The translations under genes were made by a program, and so were the position numbers. Under the pieces are notes generated by a model. The model made no database searches, had not been told where the DNA came from, and saw nothing but the letters and a program-made list of their open reading frames with translations. A stretch of 64,000 nt of DNA from Hevea brasiliensis. Its lineage: Eukaryota; Streptophyta; Magnoliopsida; Malpighiales; Euphorbiaceae. The DNA lies in NCBI RefSeq assembly GCF_030052815.1, contig NC_079496.1, positions 44,603,593 to 44,667,592 of the forward strand, given 5' to 3'. This document shows, in pieces, positions 23,274 to 36,583 of this stretch; positions within the stretch are counted from its first letter, which is position 1; each line of letters starts with the position of its first letter.

Positions 23274-24320
23274 ATGGACTCCACATCGCAGAGAGCGGTC
23301 GATGAGGAAGTGGAAAGTCATGCTCCATCTATGACTGAACCAGGAGACAGGAGGGAACCTGTTCCACCAGTACCAAATGCATCAGCCACATTTCAGCAAA
23401 TGGCTGAGTTCTTTAGACAGATGGCAGGAGTTATGCCACCACCACCACCTCCACATCAAAAATCTCATATGAAGAGACTCAGGAAGTTTGGAGCAGTGGA
23501 CTTTCTGGGCAAAAGAGAAGATGATTCTGTCACAGCTGAAAACTGGTTGGACAGAACTGGAAGAGTCTTGAAACAACTTCATTGTACTCCAGAGCAGAAT
23601 TTGGAAGCTGCTGTATCACTATTGCAGGATGATGCATACCAGTGGTGGGATACAATAACTAGTGAGGTGCCACCAGAACAGATAACTTGGGATTTCTTTC
23701 TCACTGAGTTTAGAAAGAAGTATGTGGGCATGTATACTTGGAAGAGAAGAGAAGGGAGTTTATTACCCTACGCCAGAGACAGCTGACAGTGGCTGAATAT
23801 GAAAGAGAATTTGTCGATCGAGCGCTATGGGCGGAAATAGTCCCTAATGAGGCGTAAAAGATGCAAGAGATTTGAGGAAGGACTCAATGATAACATTAAA
23901 GTAATGATTAAAGCCTTGGGGATTACAGAGTTTGCCAAGTTAGTGGAAGCTGCACTGAAGGTTGAAAAAGTTAGAATGAATGAGCGTAATGTATGGGACA
24001 GAGAAAAAGGTCGTGGTCGACCAGACATCTTCTGCCCCTAGTAAGAAATTCAGAGGTTCGCCTACTCAAAGTTTTAGTAGAGCACCAAGTCAGGGTCAGT
24101 CACAGAGGCCCAAATCTCAGTTTGCACCAAGGAGAGGCCAGTCCACCCCTTCAATGGCTAGCTCTCCAGTGGCAGTCTGAGGACCAGCCCCAACGGTATC
24201 TGTTGCTTGCCCACATTGCCCAAAATGACATAAGGGTGAATGTTGGAGGATGACAGGTGCTTGTTTACGGTGTGGATCTACAGACCACCTAGTCCGAGAT
24301 TGTCCTCGCAGAACTGCTAC
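23274..24320 (+). pseudogene. gag, family A copy 2 (broken)
   Basis: The cleanest gag N-terminus of the array. It is open from ATG 23274 through MTEPGDRREPVPPVPNAS, the proline run, FGAVDFLGKREDDSVTAENW, EQNLEAAVSLLQDDAYQWW and FRKKYVG. There it meets the frameshift shared by all three copies. Downstream, stereotyped damage occurs at 23814-23860 (CAGACTGAGCCGC read as CGATCGAGCGC; GGCAGAAAG read as GGCGTAAAAG) and 24170-24420. The first zinc knuckle is CPHCPK followed by the shared TGA; the second (CLRCGSTDHLVRDCP) is intact. Confidence 0.9.
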
Positions 24321-24420
24321 ATCCACTCCAGTATCAATCGATAGGCCCGCCTCCACCTCCAAGGGGTAGAAGGTCGGTAAGGCCGAGGCGCGGTACTTCA
24401 CGTAAACACAGATCGTAACT

Positions 24421-25756
24421 GTGGAGAGAGCAAAAGGCAGAAAACCAGCCAGAGCCTATGCTATAAGGGCACAAGAGGAACATGATGCTCTAGATGTTAT
24501 CAAGGGTACGTTCCTCCTTTATAATACTTCTGTGCATGTATTAGTGGATCCTGGATCTACTCATTCATATATTTGTATCAAGTCGCCCAGAAAAGGGAAT
24601 ACCGGTGGAGGAAAGTGACCAAGGCATCACGGTCACAACCGCTAGGCCACAGTGTAGTAGTAAACAAGGTATATAAGGGTTGTCCATTGAAGATTCAAGG
24701 GAAAGAGTTCTCAGCAGACTTAATCGAACTGCCTTTCCATGAGTTTGATGTGATTTTGGGAATGGACTGGTTATCCCATCATCAGGCAATAGTAGATTGT
24801 AAATTGAAGAGAATCTCTCTAAAAACTGCTGAGAACGAAGAAATAATAGTAGTGGGTGAAAGGACAGATTTCTTGTCCAATGTCATCTCAGTTACAGTTG
24901 TAAGGAGATGGTTGAGAAAAGGGTGTGAAACCTATCTTGCACACGTGGTTGACACTAGGCAGGGTAAACTTAACTTGTCTAACATACCCACAGTAAGGGA
25001 TTTCTCTGAGGTATTTCCTGAGGAATTGCCTAGTTTACCACCAGAAAGGGAAGTTGAATTTGCTATTGAGATTATGCCGGGTACAGCTCCAATTTCAATT
25101 ACTCCGTATAGGATGGCACCTGCTGAATTGAAAGAGTTAAAAATCCAGCTGCAAGAATTACTAGACAAGGGGTTCATACGCCCCAGTGTGTCACCGTGGG
25201 GAGCTCCGGTACTGTTTGTAAAGAAGAAAGATGGGACACTGAGGTTATGTGTTGACTACCGGCAGTTAAACAGAGTAACAGTGAAGAACAAGTATCCATT
25301 GCCTAGAATTGACGATCTGTTTGATCAGTTGAAGGGAGCCGGTGTGTTTTCTAAGATTGATTTCAGATCAGGGTATCATCAGCTAAGGGTTAAGGATGCA
25401 GATGTGCCTAAGACTGCATTTAGAACCCGGTATGGGCATTATGAATTCCTGGTGATGCCATTTGGGTTAACAAACGCTCCAGCAACATTCATGGACCTTA
25501 TCAACCGTATCTTCCATCCATACTTAGATCGGTTCGTAGTGGTCTTCATTGATGACATCCTGGTGTATTCCAAGGATAAAGCAGAACATGATGAGCATTT
25601 GAGAATTATTTTGCAGACTCTAAAAGAGAAGAAATTGTATGCTAAATTGTCCAAGTGTGAGTTCTGGTTAAATGAGATTGCATTCCTTGGACATGTAGTA
25701 TCAGCTGAAGGGATTAGAGTGGATCCCAAGAAGATTGAAGCAGTGATGGAATGAAA
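24421..25756 (+). pseudogene. Protease and reverse transcriptase, family A copy 2
   Basis: Protease DPGSTHSY near 24548 is separated from the rest by a frame break near 24585-24640. From 24573 a 393-codon frame reads without interruption: [11 protein letters not shown], the linker with [15 protein letters not shown] (the hydrophobic Pro-rich start of RT), [20 protein letters not shown], all RT blocks and FIDD, up to the shared TGA after EAVME (25752-25754). It is the best-preserved RT of the window. Confidence 0.92.
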
Positions 25757-27842
25757 GCCTCCCAAAAATACAACTAAGATCAGAAGTTTCTTGGGGTTAG
25801 CTGGATATTATTGAAGATTTGTAAAGGGATTTTCCCTGATAACTGCTCCAATGACCAAATTACTACACAAGAATATGAAATTTAACTGGAATGACAAGTG
25901 TCAAGCCAGTTTTGAGAGGCTGAAGGCTATGTTGACAGAGGCACCGGCAGCACACGCCCAATGTCTGGAAAAGACTTTGTAGTCTACAGTGATGCCTCAC
26001 ACAATGGGTTAGGGTGTGTACTCATGCAAGAAGGGAAAGTGATTGCATATGCTTCCAGGCAGTTAAGGCCACATGAAAAGAATTTCCCAACTCATGATTT
26101 GGAGTTAGCAGCAATTATCTTCGCATTGAAGATATGGAGGCATTACTTGTATGGAGAAAAATGCTACATATACACAGACCATAAGAGTCTGAAGTATCTG
26201 CCAACCTAGAAGGAACTTAATTTGAGACAGAGGCGATGGATTGAATTCCTAAAAGATTATGATTATGTAATTGACTACCACCCTGGGAAGGCAAATGTAG
26301 TCGCTGATGCTTTAAGTAAAAAATCTATTGTAGCATTAAGATCTCTGAATGCCCAACTATCCTTAACTCATGATGGAGTTATTTTGGCTGAGTTGCAAGT
26401 GAAGCCGAATCACATAACAGATACAGAGGATGGGCGTAAGACAGATGGGAAATTAATGGTCATTAGGGCAAAATCACTGAGGGGAAGGAAACTGAATATG
26501 AAGTGAAAGAAAATAGGTGCCTGTACTATAAAGAAAGAGTGTGTATTCCAGATGATAAAGAATTGAAAATCAGTATTATGAAAGAAGCACATAACAGTGT
26601 GTATGCTATGCACCCAGGAAGCACAAAAATGTACCATGACCTGAAACTCCAAAATTGGTGGCTGTATGAAGAAGGACATAGTTGACCATGTAACTAGATG
26701 CTTGACACACAACAAGTCAAAGAAGAACATCAAGTTCCATCAGGTTTGTTGCAGCCCATAAACATACCTGAATGGAAATGGGACCGAGTCACTATGGACT
26801 TTGTCAGTGGTCTACCTCTCACTCAGAAGAAGCATGATGCAGTATGGGTGATTGTGGATAGGTTGACCAAATCAGCACATTTTCTGCCAGTTAGAACTGA
26901 CTACTCACTGGAAAAGCTAGCAGAATTGTACATCAGTGAGATAGTTAGACTACATGGAATTCCACTTTCCATTATATCTTATAGAGACCCGAGGTTTACA
27001 TTTAGATTTTGGAAGAAATTACAAGAATCCTTGGGCACACAACTCCATTTTCGTATGGCTTTTCATCCTCAGACGGATGGACAGTCAGAAAGAATAATCC
27101 AGGTCCTCGAGGATATGCTGAGAAGTTGTGTTATTGAGTTTGAGGGAAGTTGGGACAGATACCTTCCATCGCGTAATTTGCATATAATAATAGCTATCAA
27201 GCTAGCATACAGATGGCACCCTATGAAGCACTGTATGGGAGAAAATGCAGAACACCTGTATGTTGGACTGAATTGGGTGAAGATAAGCTAGTGGGGCCAG
27301 ACCTGATAAAACAGACAGAGGAAAAGGTGAAACTGATAAAGGCCAATTTAAAAGTTGCCTCAAACCGACAGAAATCTTATGCTGACTTGAGGAGAAAAGA
27401 CATTGAGTATGAAGTTAGCGAAAAGGTATTTCTCAAAGTATTGAGATTCGGGAAGTGTTGAGATTCGGAAAAGGGAAAATTAAGCCCTAGGTTCATTGGC
27501 CCATATGAAGTTATTGAACGTGTGGGACCAAAGAGCCTCTGATTAGCCTTACCACCTGAGCTGGACAAGATACATAATGTGTTCCATGTCTCGATGCTTA
27601 GAAGATACAGATCAGATCCTTCACATGTCATCTCAGCAGAAGAAATTGTGGTACAACCTGACCTGACATATGAAGAAGAACCAATTAAAATCTTGGCACG
27701 AGAGGTAAAAGAGCTCAGAAACAAGACAATTCCACTAGTGAAAATCCTATGGAGACACCACAACACGGAAGAGGCAATATGGGAGAGCGAGGAGACAATG
27801 AGACAACAGTTCCCTCAACTCTTCACATCAGGTAAATTTTGA
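25757..27842 (+). pseudogene. RNase H, integrase and chromodomain-like tail, family A copy 2
   Basis: The shared TGA within GYY_RF is followed by damage near 25945. RNase H reads 25961-26209 and stops at TAG 26207-26209 (CAG to TAG), shared with copy 3 but not copy 1. Integrase is in pieces: zinc-binding part 26503-26685, core 26698-27170 with ISYRDPRF (Asp to Tyr), then a frame change near 27168 (TCGCGTAA where copy 1 has CTGGCAGAA). The tail (27579-27842) is intact after damage at 27450-27545. Confidence 0.9.
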
Positions 27843-27859
27843 TGACGAAATTTTTATTT

Positions 27860-27871
27860 AGAGGGGAAGAG
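27860..27871 (+). other. Polypurine tract, copy 2
   Basis: AGAGGGGAAGAG, one base before LTR3. Confidence 0.88.
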
Positions 27872-28492
27872 TTGTAACATCCCCACTGTACGTGTTCTGT
27901 ACGTTCAGTTGTTCCAGTAGTCAAATAACAGTCCAGGCAAGTTAGGATATTTGGAACTACACTTCGGTGATAGTGAACAGACATATAATGAGTAAATAAA
28001 TAAAAAGAAAATACAACAAAAAAACAAACAAAAATGAAAGAGAGAAAATGATGCTAAGTTAAACGAGCAAGACTACGATGGGTAATCAAGACTGAAGGCC
28101 GTTGCCGACCCCAGGACCGCGGGAAACCCTCTGACTTTAATTTTGAGACATAAATAAAAGTTTATTGAAATGTAATTGACACTAGAAACATCAAAGAAAA
28201 ATTAATAGATTAGTACAAAGAAAAACGAAAAATCGAGAAACAGACAAAAATCGGTATTACCGAAAAAATTGGGAATATAACCCGAAGTGGGGTATTTTGG
28301 TCATTTTACACCTAGAGTTGCCTTTTGACCTCAATGTCCATTAAAAATAAATGATATTACACTTTATAAATGTCTTAAAAATTAAAATTGTGGTACATTA
28401 TATTAATAGTGCAAGAAATGGGGTATAAAGTGAATAATTAAAATCTTAACATATAAAATTACTTAATTAAAAGTGAGTGGGGCACTAAGGGG

Positions 28493-28500
28493 TATTTAAA
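28493..28500 (+). promoter_or_regulatory. TATA-like box, LTR3
   Basis: TATTTAAA at the same LTR position as in LTR2 and LTR4. Confidence 0.5.
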
Positions 28501-30621
28501 CACCTAAAAGACATGTGTATGTCCACTAAACACTTCAGTTTTCTGCATCATCTTCTCCAGCCGAAATGGACCACCATGAAAACACCATGGGCAAAGCTTC
28601 CAAATCTCTCATGCAAGCACCTTCACGCCATATTTCCACTTAAATTCTTTCATTAAACTTGGTCCACACCTCTTGGGCAGATTATAGAGAACAAAAAGGA
28701 AGAGATTTGGTGAAGTTTTGATAAGCTCCAAAAGTTGTAAGTGTCCAAAACCTCTCCCTTGCTTTAGTAAAGCTTGTGTTTAGGTTGAGGTGAGTGTTTT
28801 GGTGAAGAGAAATGAAAGAAATAGTGAGAAATGGACTTGTCCATTTTCGGCAGCCATGAACCCTTGTTGAGCTTGAGTTATTTTTACTTCTAGTGAATGA
28901 AAATGAAGGTTGATTAATTCAAATGAAAGTTGTAGTAAGTTTGTGCATAAGTATGTGCATGTAGTGTTTAGATTAAAGGTGTGAAATGGAACCTTGATGC
29001 CTTGAGCAAACTGCCATGTTTGGCAGCCCCTAATAGCATGAATTTGTGTGTGAACATGTGGTTATTAATGATATATGTTAATGTTAAATTGTGGGCAGCA
29101 AGTGTAAGTGATATTGAAGTATGAATATGTTGAAGTATATGTGTAATATTAACATTGAAGTATGTTGAATTTGGGTGGGTGTAAATATTGAAGTTTAATG
29201 GTGTATTGTGTGCCTTGTGCACTTGAGTATTCTGCCCAGAATTTTTGCTGGAATTGTGTACAATATATTTATGGAAGTGTTGTTGATTGAATATTGTAGT
29301 AATGAGGAGGAGAAGGAACATCAAATTGGGAGTGTATGTGCTTTGTGCAGGTTGTGTATTGGAGGCAGCACCTAAATTAGGCCATAAGTGCCAAACTATG
29401 AACCCAATTGGTATGAGGCCAATATGGGGTGAAACTAGACACCAAATAGGCCAACTTTCATGCAGAAATGTTGTCAAAATTCTGCCTAGAAACTGACATT
29501 AAAAAGTGACCAAATCCGGATTAGTGCATTTGAGGCCTGAAAACTGATCATTTGGGCAGTAGTTAGTGTTTAGGCCATAACTCACTCAAAACAGGTCCAA
29601 TTGACTTGAAATTTTGACCATGAATAGTTAAGACCTATATCTACAAGTCTTATGAAGACACCAAAGCCCAGAAATGACCAGAACCAAGTCAAATGGCTTG
29701 CACAAGTTCGGACACAAAAACTGCCGAACCAAAAGTGACCTAAAAATTGACCAAATTGTGCACTAAAAGTGCAATCTGTCCAGCTTTAGCAAATTGACCA
29801 TATCTTGGTCTACACAACTCGGAATGACCTGAAATTTTGCTCCACGTGCAATAAGACATAGAGCTACAATTTTTCTTCTTTGACCAAAAGCTAAAAACCA
29901 AGGGAAATAGGACTTTAAGCTAGACCAATCTAGCACACAAAAATTGAGAATTTGACATTTTGCATACAGTGATGCTTGAAGCATTTTGGCAATGAATGCC
30001 AACTTGTAAAAATGGTAAATTGCACTATATTGGCAGCATATTGAGATATAAATTGTGACATATTGATGCTAGAAACAACTTATCCATATTACCTAAAAAG
30101 ATCAACATATGCATTGACTTGTGAATTATATAATAGTTAGTAAACTCCAAAAATTGAAGAATTAAACAATTAATTAATAATGTGCCCTAGTTTGCCTAGT
30201 TGACTAGTATGGATAGGTTGGCATGCCAATAGTATTCTGACAATAGCTTCAGAAATGGCTTCATGCCATACTGTGTTTTTACGGTTTATTATGCTGCACT
30301 GTGACTTTAATAGTCTACGGCTATACATATTGTGTATTTATTTTTGGCTTATCGCCAGATTGACTATATGGCTTTTTAGCCACGTTATTTGCACACCGGG
30401 AGACACTTTGTGACCGATGGTGTGACGGCTCGAGGTACTAGGTACCCAGTGCTAGTATATCCGTTTATCCAGTCTGGTCAGTATATAGGCTACACGGCAA
30501 GAATTCAAGTACTATTAAATTCAAATACCTAAATTCAGTCTACTGACATACAGCACCACCAAAAATTTGTAAACACTTTATTTACTTTATTTTAGTATAT
30601 ATTTCTTTATATTTGGCACCA

Positions 30622-30659
30622 CTAAGCAAAATTGCTTAGCGCATTGCTTTTGTAACGCG
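30622..30659 (+). other. Tandem stem-loop, LTR3
   Basis: Hairpin 1 is intact (30622-30639). Hairpin 2 (30640-30659) has one mismatch (CGCATT against AACGCG), consistent with CpG decay. Confidence 0.65.
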
Positions 30660-31270
30660 TAGGTATTGGAGATACAGCTGGGGAGCCCAGCAGACCTACG
30701 ACCAGGTGAGACGTCAGATCTGCACAGGAGTCCAGAGTCATCTGCACTGCATTGCATACATGGTAGGACTTAGGATATCTTGTATTTTATACTTTTGTTG
30801 TATATTTGAAATTCAGCCCTGTATTTTATAATGTTATGAAAGCTCTAAGGTTTCTAATATTTTGTACATATTAAATAACATAGAAATTTTCTATATATAT
30901 TTAAATTATTATGGAGTGTATTATGGAACTGTTTAATGACTGTAAAAGTCTATTGACTTTACTGAGAAATAGAGACTGTGAAATATTTGAGATTTTGATA
31001 TCATAATATTAAACTGTTTTCAACAGGTTTGGAAGGACAGTTTGTCCTAAATATAGACGGCACCTTGCCAAATTTTTATTACTAGTCTTGAAACACTGAT
31101 TTTAACAAAGTATGACAATAGTATCAACATGATATGAATATTACATAAATGACTTCTTAAAATCAAATTGAGTTCAAGAAATGAGATAATCACAGACTAG
31201 GTGTTCCGGCACGCCGTGTAGCATGCCTTGCTCGGCTATACTGTAGATGGGTAAGGGGTGTTACATTTAG

Positions 31271-31282
31271 TGGTATCAGAGC
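31271..31282 (+). other. Primer binding site, copy 3
   Basis: TGGTATCAGAGC, five bases after LTR3. Confidence 0.9.
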
Positions 31283-31394
31283 ACGGTTTAGGCGTTTCTG
31301 GACCTAGATAGATTGCACATCATGCATTGCATTGTAAGTGTTAAGATGACTCTAATGCAGATCTTTTGATTTGTTTTGTTATTTTGATCATAAT

Positions 31395-32372
31395 ATGGAC
31401 TCCACATCGCAGAGAGCGGTCGATGAGGAAGTGGAAAGTCATGCTCCATCTATGACTGAACCAGGAGACAGGAGGGAACCTGTTCCACCAGTACCAAATG
31501 CATCAGCCACATTTCAAAGAAATGGTCGAAGTTCTTTAGACAGATGGCGTGAGTTATGCCACCACCACCACCTCCACATCAAAAATCTCATATGAAGAGA
31601 CTCGAAGTTTGGAGCGGTGGACTTTCCGGGCAAAAGAGAAGATGATTACACACAAATGAAAACTGGTTGGACAGAACTGGAAGAGTCTTGAAACAACTTC
31701 ATTGTACTCCAGAGCAGAATTTGGAAGCTGCTGTATCACTATTGCAGGATGATGCATACCAGTGGTGGGATACAATAACTAGTGAGGTGCCACCAGAACA
31801 GATAACTTGGGATTTCTTTCTCACTGAGTTTAGAAAGAAGTATGTGGGCATGTATACTTGGAAGAGAAGAGAAGGGAGTTTATTACCCTACGCCAGAGAC
31901 AGCTGACAGTGGCTGAATATGAAAGAGAATTTGTCAGACTGAGCCGCTATGGGCGGGAAATAGTCCCTAATGAGGCAGAAAGATGCAAGAGATTTGAGGA
32001 AGGACTCAATGATAACATTAAAGTAATGATTAAAGCCTTGGGGATTACAGAGTTTGCCAAGTTAGTGGAAGCTGCACTGAAGGTTGAAAAAGTTAGAATG
32101 AATGAGCGTAATGTATGGACAGACAGCAGAAAAGGTCGTGGTCGACCAGACATCTTCTGCCCCTAGTAAGAAAATCAGAGGTTAGCCTACTCAAAGTTTT
32201 AGTAGAGAACCAACTCAGGGTCAGTCACAGAGGCCCAAATCTCAGTTTGCACCAAGGAGAGGCCACCCACCCTTCAATGGCTAGCTCTCCAGTGGCAGGT
32301 CTGGGACCAGCCCCAACCAGATTCGTTGCTTGCCCACATTGCCAAAAATGACATAAGGGTGAATGTTGGAGG
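31395..32372 (+). pseudogene. gag, family A copy 3 (broken)
   Basis: ATG at 31395; open to about 31520, then damaged at 31515-31660 at CAG/CTG sites. The capsid-like segment (EQNLEAAVSLLQDDAYQWW) and the segment after the shared frameshift (REFITLRQRQLTVAEYEREF through KVRMNERN) are clean. Damage recurs at 32115-32330. The shared TGA follows CPHCQK; the second zinc knuckle opens the next frame at 32373. Confidence 0.9.
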
Positions 32373-33870
32373 ATGACAGGTGCTTGTTTACGGTGTGGAT
32401 CTACAGACCACCTAGTCCGAGATTGTCCTCGCAGAACTGCTACATCCACTCCAGTATCAACTGATAGGCCTGCCCCTCCAGCTCCAAGGGGTAGAAGGCC
32501 GGGTAAGGCTGAGGCAGCCGGTACTTCACAGAAACCTGTATCAGAATCTGTGGAGAGAGCAAAAGGCAGAAAACCAGCCAGAGCCTATGCTATAAGGGCA
32601 CAAGAGGAACATGATGCTCTAGATGTTATCAAGGGTACGTTCCTCCTTTATAATACTTCTGTGCATGTATTAGTGGATCCTGGATCTACTCATTCATATA
32701 TTTGTATCAAGCTGCCCGTAGAAAAGGGAATACCAGTGGAGGAAAGTGACCAAGGCATCCTGGTCACAAATCCGCTAGGCCACAGTGTGGTAGTAAACAA
32801 GGTGTATAAGGGCTGTCCATTGAAGATTCAAGGGAAAGAGTTCTCAGCAGACTTAATCGAATTGCCTTTCCATGAGTTTGATGTGATTTTGGGAATGGAC
32901 TGGTTATCCCATCATCAGGCAATAGTAGATTGTAAATTGAAGAGAATCTCTCTAAAAACTGCTGAGAACGAAGAAATAATAGTAGTGGGTGAAAGGACAG
33001 ATTTCTTGTCCAATGTCATCTCAGTTACAGTTGTAAGGAGATGGTTGAGAAAAGGGTGTGAAACCTATCTTGCACACGTGGTTGACACTAGGCAGGGTAA
33101 ACTTAACTTGTCTAACATACCCACAGTAAGGGATTTCTCTGAGGTATTTCCTGAGGAATTGCCTAGTTTACCACCAGAAAGGGAAGTTGAATTTGCTATT
33201 GAGATTATGCTGCAGCTCCAATTTCAATTACTCAGTATAGGATGGCACTCGAATTGAAAGAGTTAAAAATCCACCGCAAGAATTACTAGACAAGGGGTTC
33301 ATACGCCCAAGGTGTCACCGTGGGGAGCTCCAGATCGCTTTGTAAAGAAGAAAGATGGGACACGAGGTTATGTGTTGACTACTGGCAGCTAAACAGAGTA
33401 ACATGAAGAACAAGTATCCATTGCCTAGAATTGACAACTGCTTGATCGGTTGAAGGGAGCCGTGTGTTTTCTAAGATTGATTTGGATCGTGGTATCATCA
33501 CTAAGGGTTAAGGATGCAGATGTGCCTAAGATCGCATTTAGAACCCGGTATGGGCATTATGAATTCTGGTGATGCCATTTGGGTTAACAAACGCCCAAAG
33601 AACATTCATGGACCTTATCAACCGTATCTTCCATCCATACTTAGATCGGTTCGAAGTTGTCTTCATTGAAGACATACTGGGGTATTCCACGGCTAACGCA
33701 GAAAATGATGAGCATTTGATAATTATTCTGCAGACTGTCTAAGAGACTAAATTGTATGCTCACTTGGCCAAGTGTGAGTTACGTTAAATGAGATTGCATT
33801 CCTTGGACATGTAGTATCACCAAGGGATTAGAGGATCCCAAGAAGATTGAAGCAGTTGATGGAATGAAAG
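32373..33870 (+). pseudogene. Protease (clean) and scrambled reverse transcriptase, family A copy 3
   Basis: From 32373 a 294-codon frame covers the second zinc knuckle, a Pro/Arg-rich linker and the whole protease ([29 protein letters not shown]) up to EVEFAIEIM. It is the only copy with an undamaged gag-protease junction. From about 33210 the RT is riddled with one- to three-base changes nearly all at CAG, CTG or CCG. None of the RT blocks stays in frame for long, and the FIDD equivalent reads as FIED-like (GAAGAC, near 33667-33672). Confidence 0.88.
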
Positions 33871-35925
33871 CCTCCCAAAAATACAACTAAGATCGGAAGT
33901 TTCTTGGGGTTAATGGATATTATTGAAGATTTGTAAAGGGATTTTCCCGATAATCGCTCCAATGACCAAATTACTACACAAGAATATGAAATTTAACCGA
34001 ATGACAAGTGTCAAGCCGCTTTGAGAGGTCAAGGCTATGTTGACAGAGGCACCAGCAGCACACCAATGTCCGAAAAGACTTTGTAGTCTACATTGATGCC
34101 TCACACAATGGTTAAGGCTGTGTACTCATGCAAGAAGGGAAAGTGATTGCATATGCTTCCAGGACGTTAAGGCCACATGAAAAGAATTTCCCAACTCATG
34201 ATTTGGAGTTAGCAGCAATTATCTTCGCATTGAAGATATGGAGGCATTACTTGTATGGAGAAAAATGCTACATATACACAGACCATAAGAGTCTGAAGTA
34301 TCTGCCAACCTAGAAGGAACTTAATTTGAGACAGAGGCGATGGATTGAATTCCTAAAAGATTATGATTATGTAATTGACTACCACCCTGGGAAGGCAAAT
34401 GTAGTCGCTGATGCTTTAAGCAGAAAATCTATTGTAGCATTAAGATCTCTCGAATGCCCAACTATCCTTAACTCATGATGGAGTTATTTTGGCCGAGTTG
34501 CAAGTGAAGCCGAATCATACAACAGATACAGGATGGGCGTAAGATGATGGGAAATTAATGGTCATGGGCAAAATCACCGAGGGAAGGAAATCAATATGAA
34601 GTGAAAGAAAATAGGTGCCTGTACTATAAAGAAAGAGTGTGTATTCGGATGATAAAGAATTGAAAATCGATTATGAAAGAAGCACATAACAAAGGTGTAT
34701 GCTATGCACCTGTGAAGCACAAAAATGTACCATGACCAAACTCCAATATTGGTGGCGGTATGAAGAAGGACATAGTTGACCATGTAACTAGATGCTTGAC
34801 TCACAACAAGTCAAAGCATCAAGTTCCATCAGTTTGTTGCAGCCATAAACATACCCGAATGGAAATGGGACCGAGTCACTATGGACTTTGTCTGGTCTAC
34901 CTCTCACTCGGAAGAAGCATGATGCAAGATGGGTGATTGTGGATAGGTTGACCAAATCAAGACATTTTCTCGCGCTAGAACCGACTACTCACCTGGAAAA
35001 GCTAGCGTAATTGTACATCGCTGAGATAGTTAGACTACATGGAATTCCACTTTCCATTATATCTTATAGAGACCGAGGTTTACATTTAGATTTTGGAAGA
35101 AATTACAAGAATCCTTGGGCACACAACTCCATTTTCGTATGGCTTTTCATCCTCGCACGGATGGACAATGTAAAGAATAATCCAGTCCTCGAGGATATCT
35201 TTGAGAAGTTGTGTTATTGAGTTTGAGGAAGTTGGGACAGATACCTTCCACCGCGTAATTTGCATATAATAATAGCTATCAAGCTAGCATACAGATGGCA
35301 CCCTATGAAGCACTGTATGGGAGAAAATGCAGAACACCTGTATGTTGGACTGAATTGGGTGAAGATAAGCTAGTGGGGCTGCACTGATAAAAATGCAGAG
35401 GAAAAGGTGAAACTGATAAAGGCCAATTTAAAAGTTGCCTCAAACCGACAGAAATCTTATGCTGACTTGAGGAGAAAAGACATTGAGTATGAAGTTAGCG
35501 AAAAGGTATTTCTCAAAGTATTGAGATTCGGGAAAGTGTTGAGATTCGGGAAAAAGGGAAAATTAAGCCCTAGGTTCATTGGCCCATATGAAGTTATTGA
35601 ACGTGTGGGACCAGTAGCCTACAGATTAGCCTTACCACCTGAGCTGGACAAGATACATAATGTGTTCCATGTCTCGATGCTTAGAAGATACAGATCAGAT
35701 CCTTCACATGTCATCTCAGCAGAAGAAATTGTGGTACAACCTGACCTGACATATGAAGAAGAACCAATTAAAATCTTGGCACGAGAGGTAAAAGAGCTCA
35801 GAAACAAGACAATTCCACTAGTGAAAATCCTATGGAGACACCACAACACGGAAGAGGCAATATGGGAGAGCGAGGAGACAATGAGACAACAGTTCCCTCA
35901 ACTCTTCACATCAGGTAAATTTTGA
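33871..35925 (+). pseudogene. RNase H, integrase and chromodomain-like tail, family A copy 3
   Basis: RNase H is readable at 34128-34313 and stops at the TAG also found in copy 2. Integrase (about 34600-35330) is fragmented by stereotyped damage such as AGCGTAATTG for AGCAGAATTG near 35005, but the ISYRD change is present. The C-terminal tail (35407-35925) is intact and almost identical to copy 1, including the LRFGKVLRFG repeat. Confidence 0.88.
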
Positions 35926-35942
35926 TGACGAAATTTTTATTT

Positions 35943-35954
35943 AGAGGGGAAGAG
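35943..35954 (+). other. Polypurine tract, copy 3
   Basis: AGAGGGGAAGAG, one base before LTR4. Confidence 0.88.
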
Positions 35955-36575
35955 TTGTAACATCCCCACTGTACGTGTTCTGTACGTTCAGTTGTTCCAG
36001 TAGTCAAATAACAGTCCAGGCAAGTTAGGATATTTGGAACTACACTTCGGTGATAGTGAACAGACATATAATGATGAAATAAATAAAAAGAAAATACAAG
36101 AAAAATACAGACAAAAATGAAAGAGAGAAAATGATGCTAAGTTAAACGAGCCGGCACCACAGCGTGATGCCTTGCAGGAAAGAAGCGTTCTTGACCCCAG
36201 ATCATGAAACCCTCTGACTTTAATTTTGAGACATAAATAAAAGTTTATTGAAATGTAATTGACACTAGAAACATCAAAGAAAAATTAATAGATTAGTACA
36301 AAGAAAAACGAAAAATCGAGAAACAGACAAAAATCGGTATTACCGAAAAAATTGGGAATATAACCCGAAGTGGGGTATTTTGGTCATTTTACACCTAGAG
36401 TTGCCTTTTGACCTCAATGTCCATTAAAAATAAATGATATTACACTTTATAAATGTCTTAAAAATTAAAATTGTGGTACATTATATTAATAGTGCAAGAA
36501 ATGGGGTATAAAGTGAATAATTAAAATCTTAACATATAAAATTACTTAATTAAAAGTGAGTGGGGCACTAAGGGG

Positions 36576-36583
36576 TATTTAAA
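36576..36583 (+). promoter_or_regulatory. TATA-like box, LTR4
   Basis: TATTTAAA, identical in position to LTR2 and LTR3. A transcript from here would leave the array into flanking DNA. Confidence 0.5.

Larger units (their letters stand above)
27873..31265 (+). repeat. Family-A LTR3 (shared)
   Basis: 3393 bases, TGTAACATCCCC to GGGGTGTTACA. TATA-like TATTTAAA at 28493-28500; modules near 29382-29475, 29572-29665 and 29790-29885; stem-loops at 30622-30659. It shares with LTR4 the change GCGCATTGC (LTR1 and LTR2 have GCGCGTTGC), grouping LTR3 with LTR4. Confidence 0.92.
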
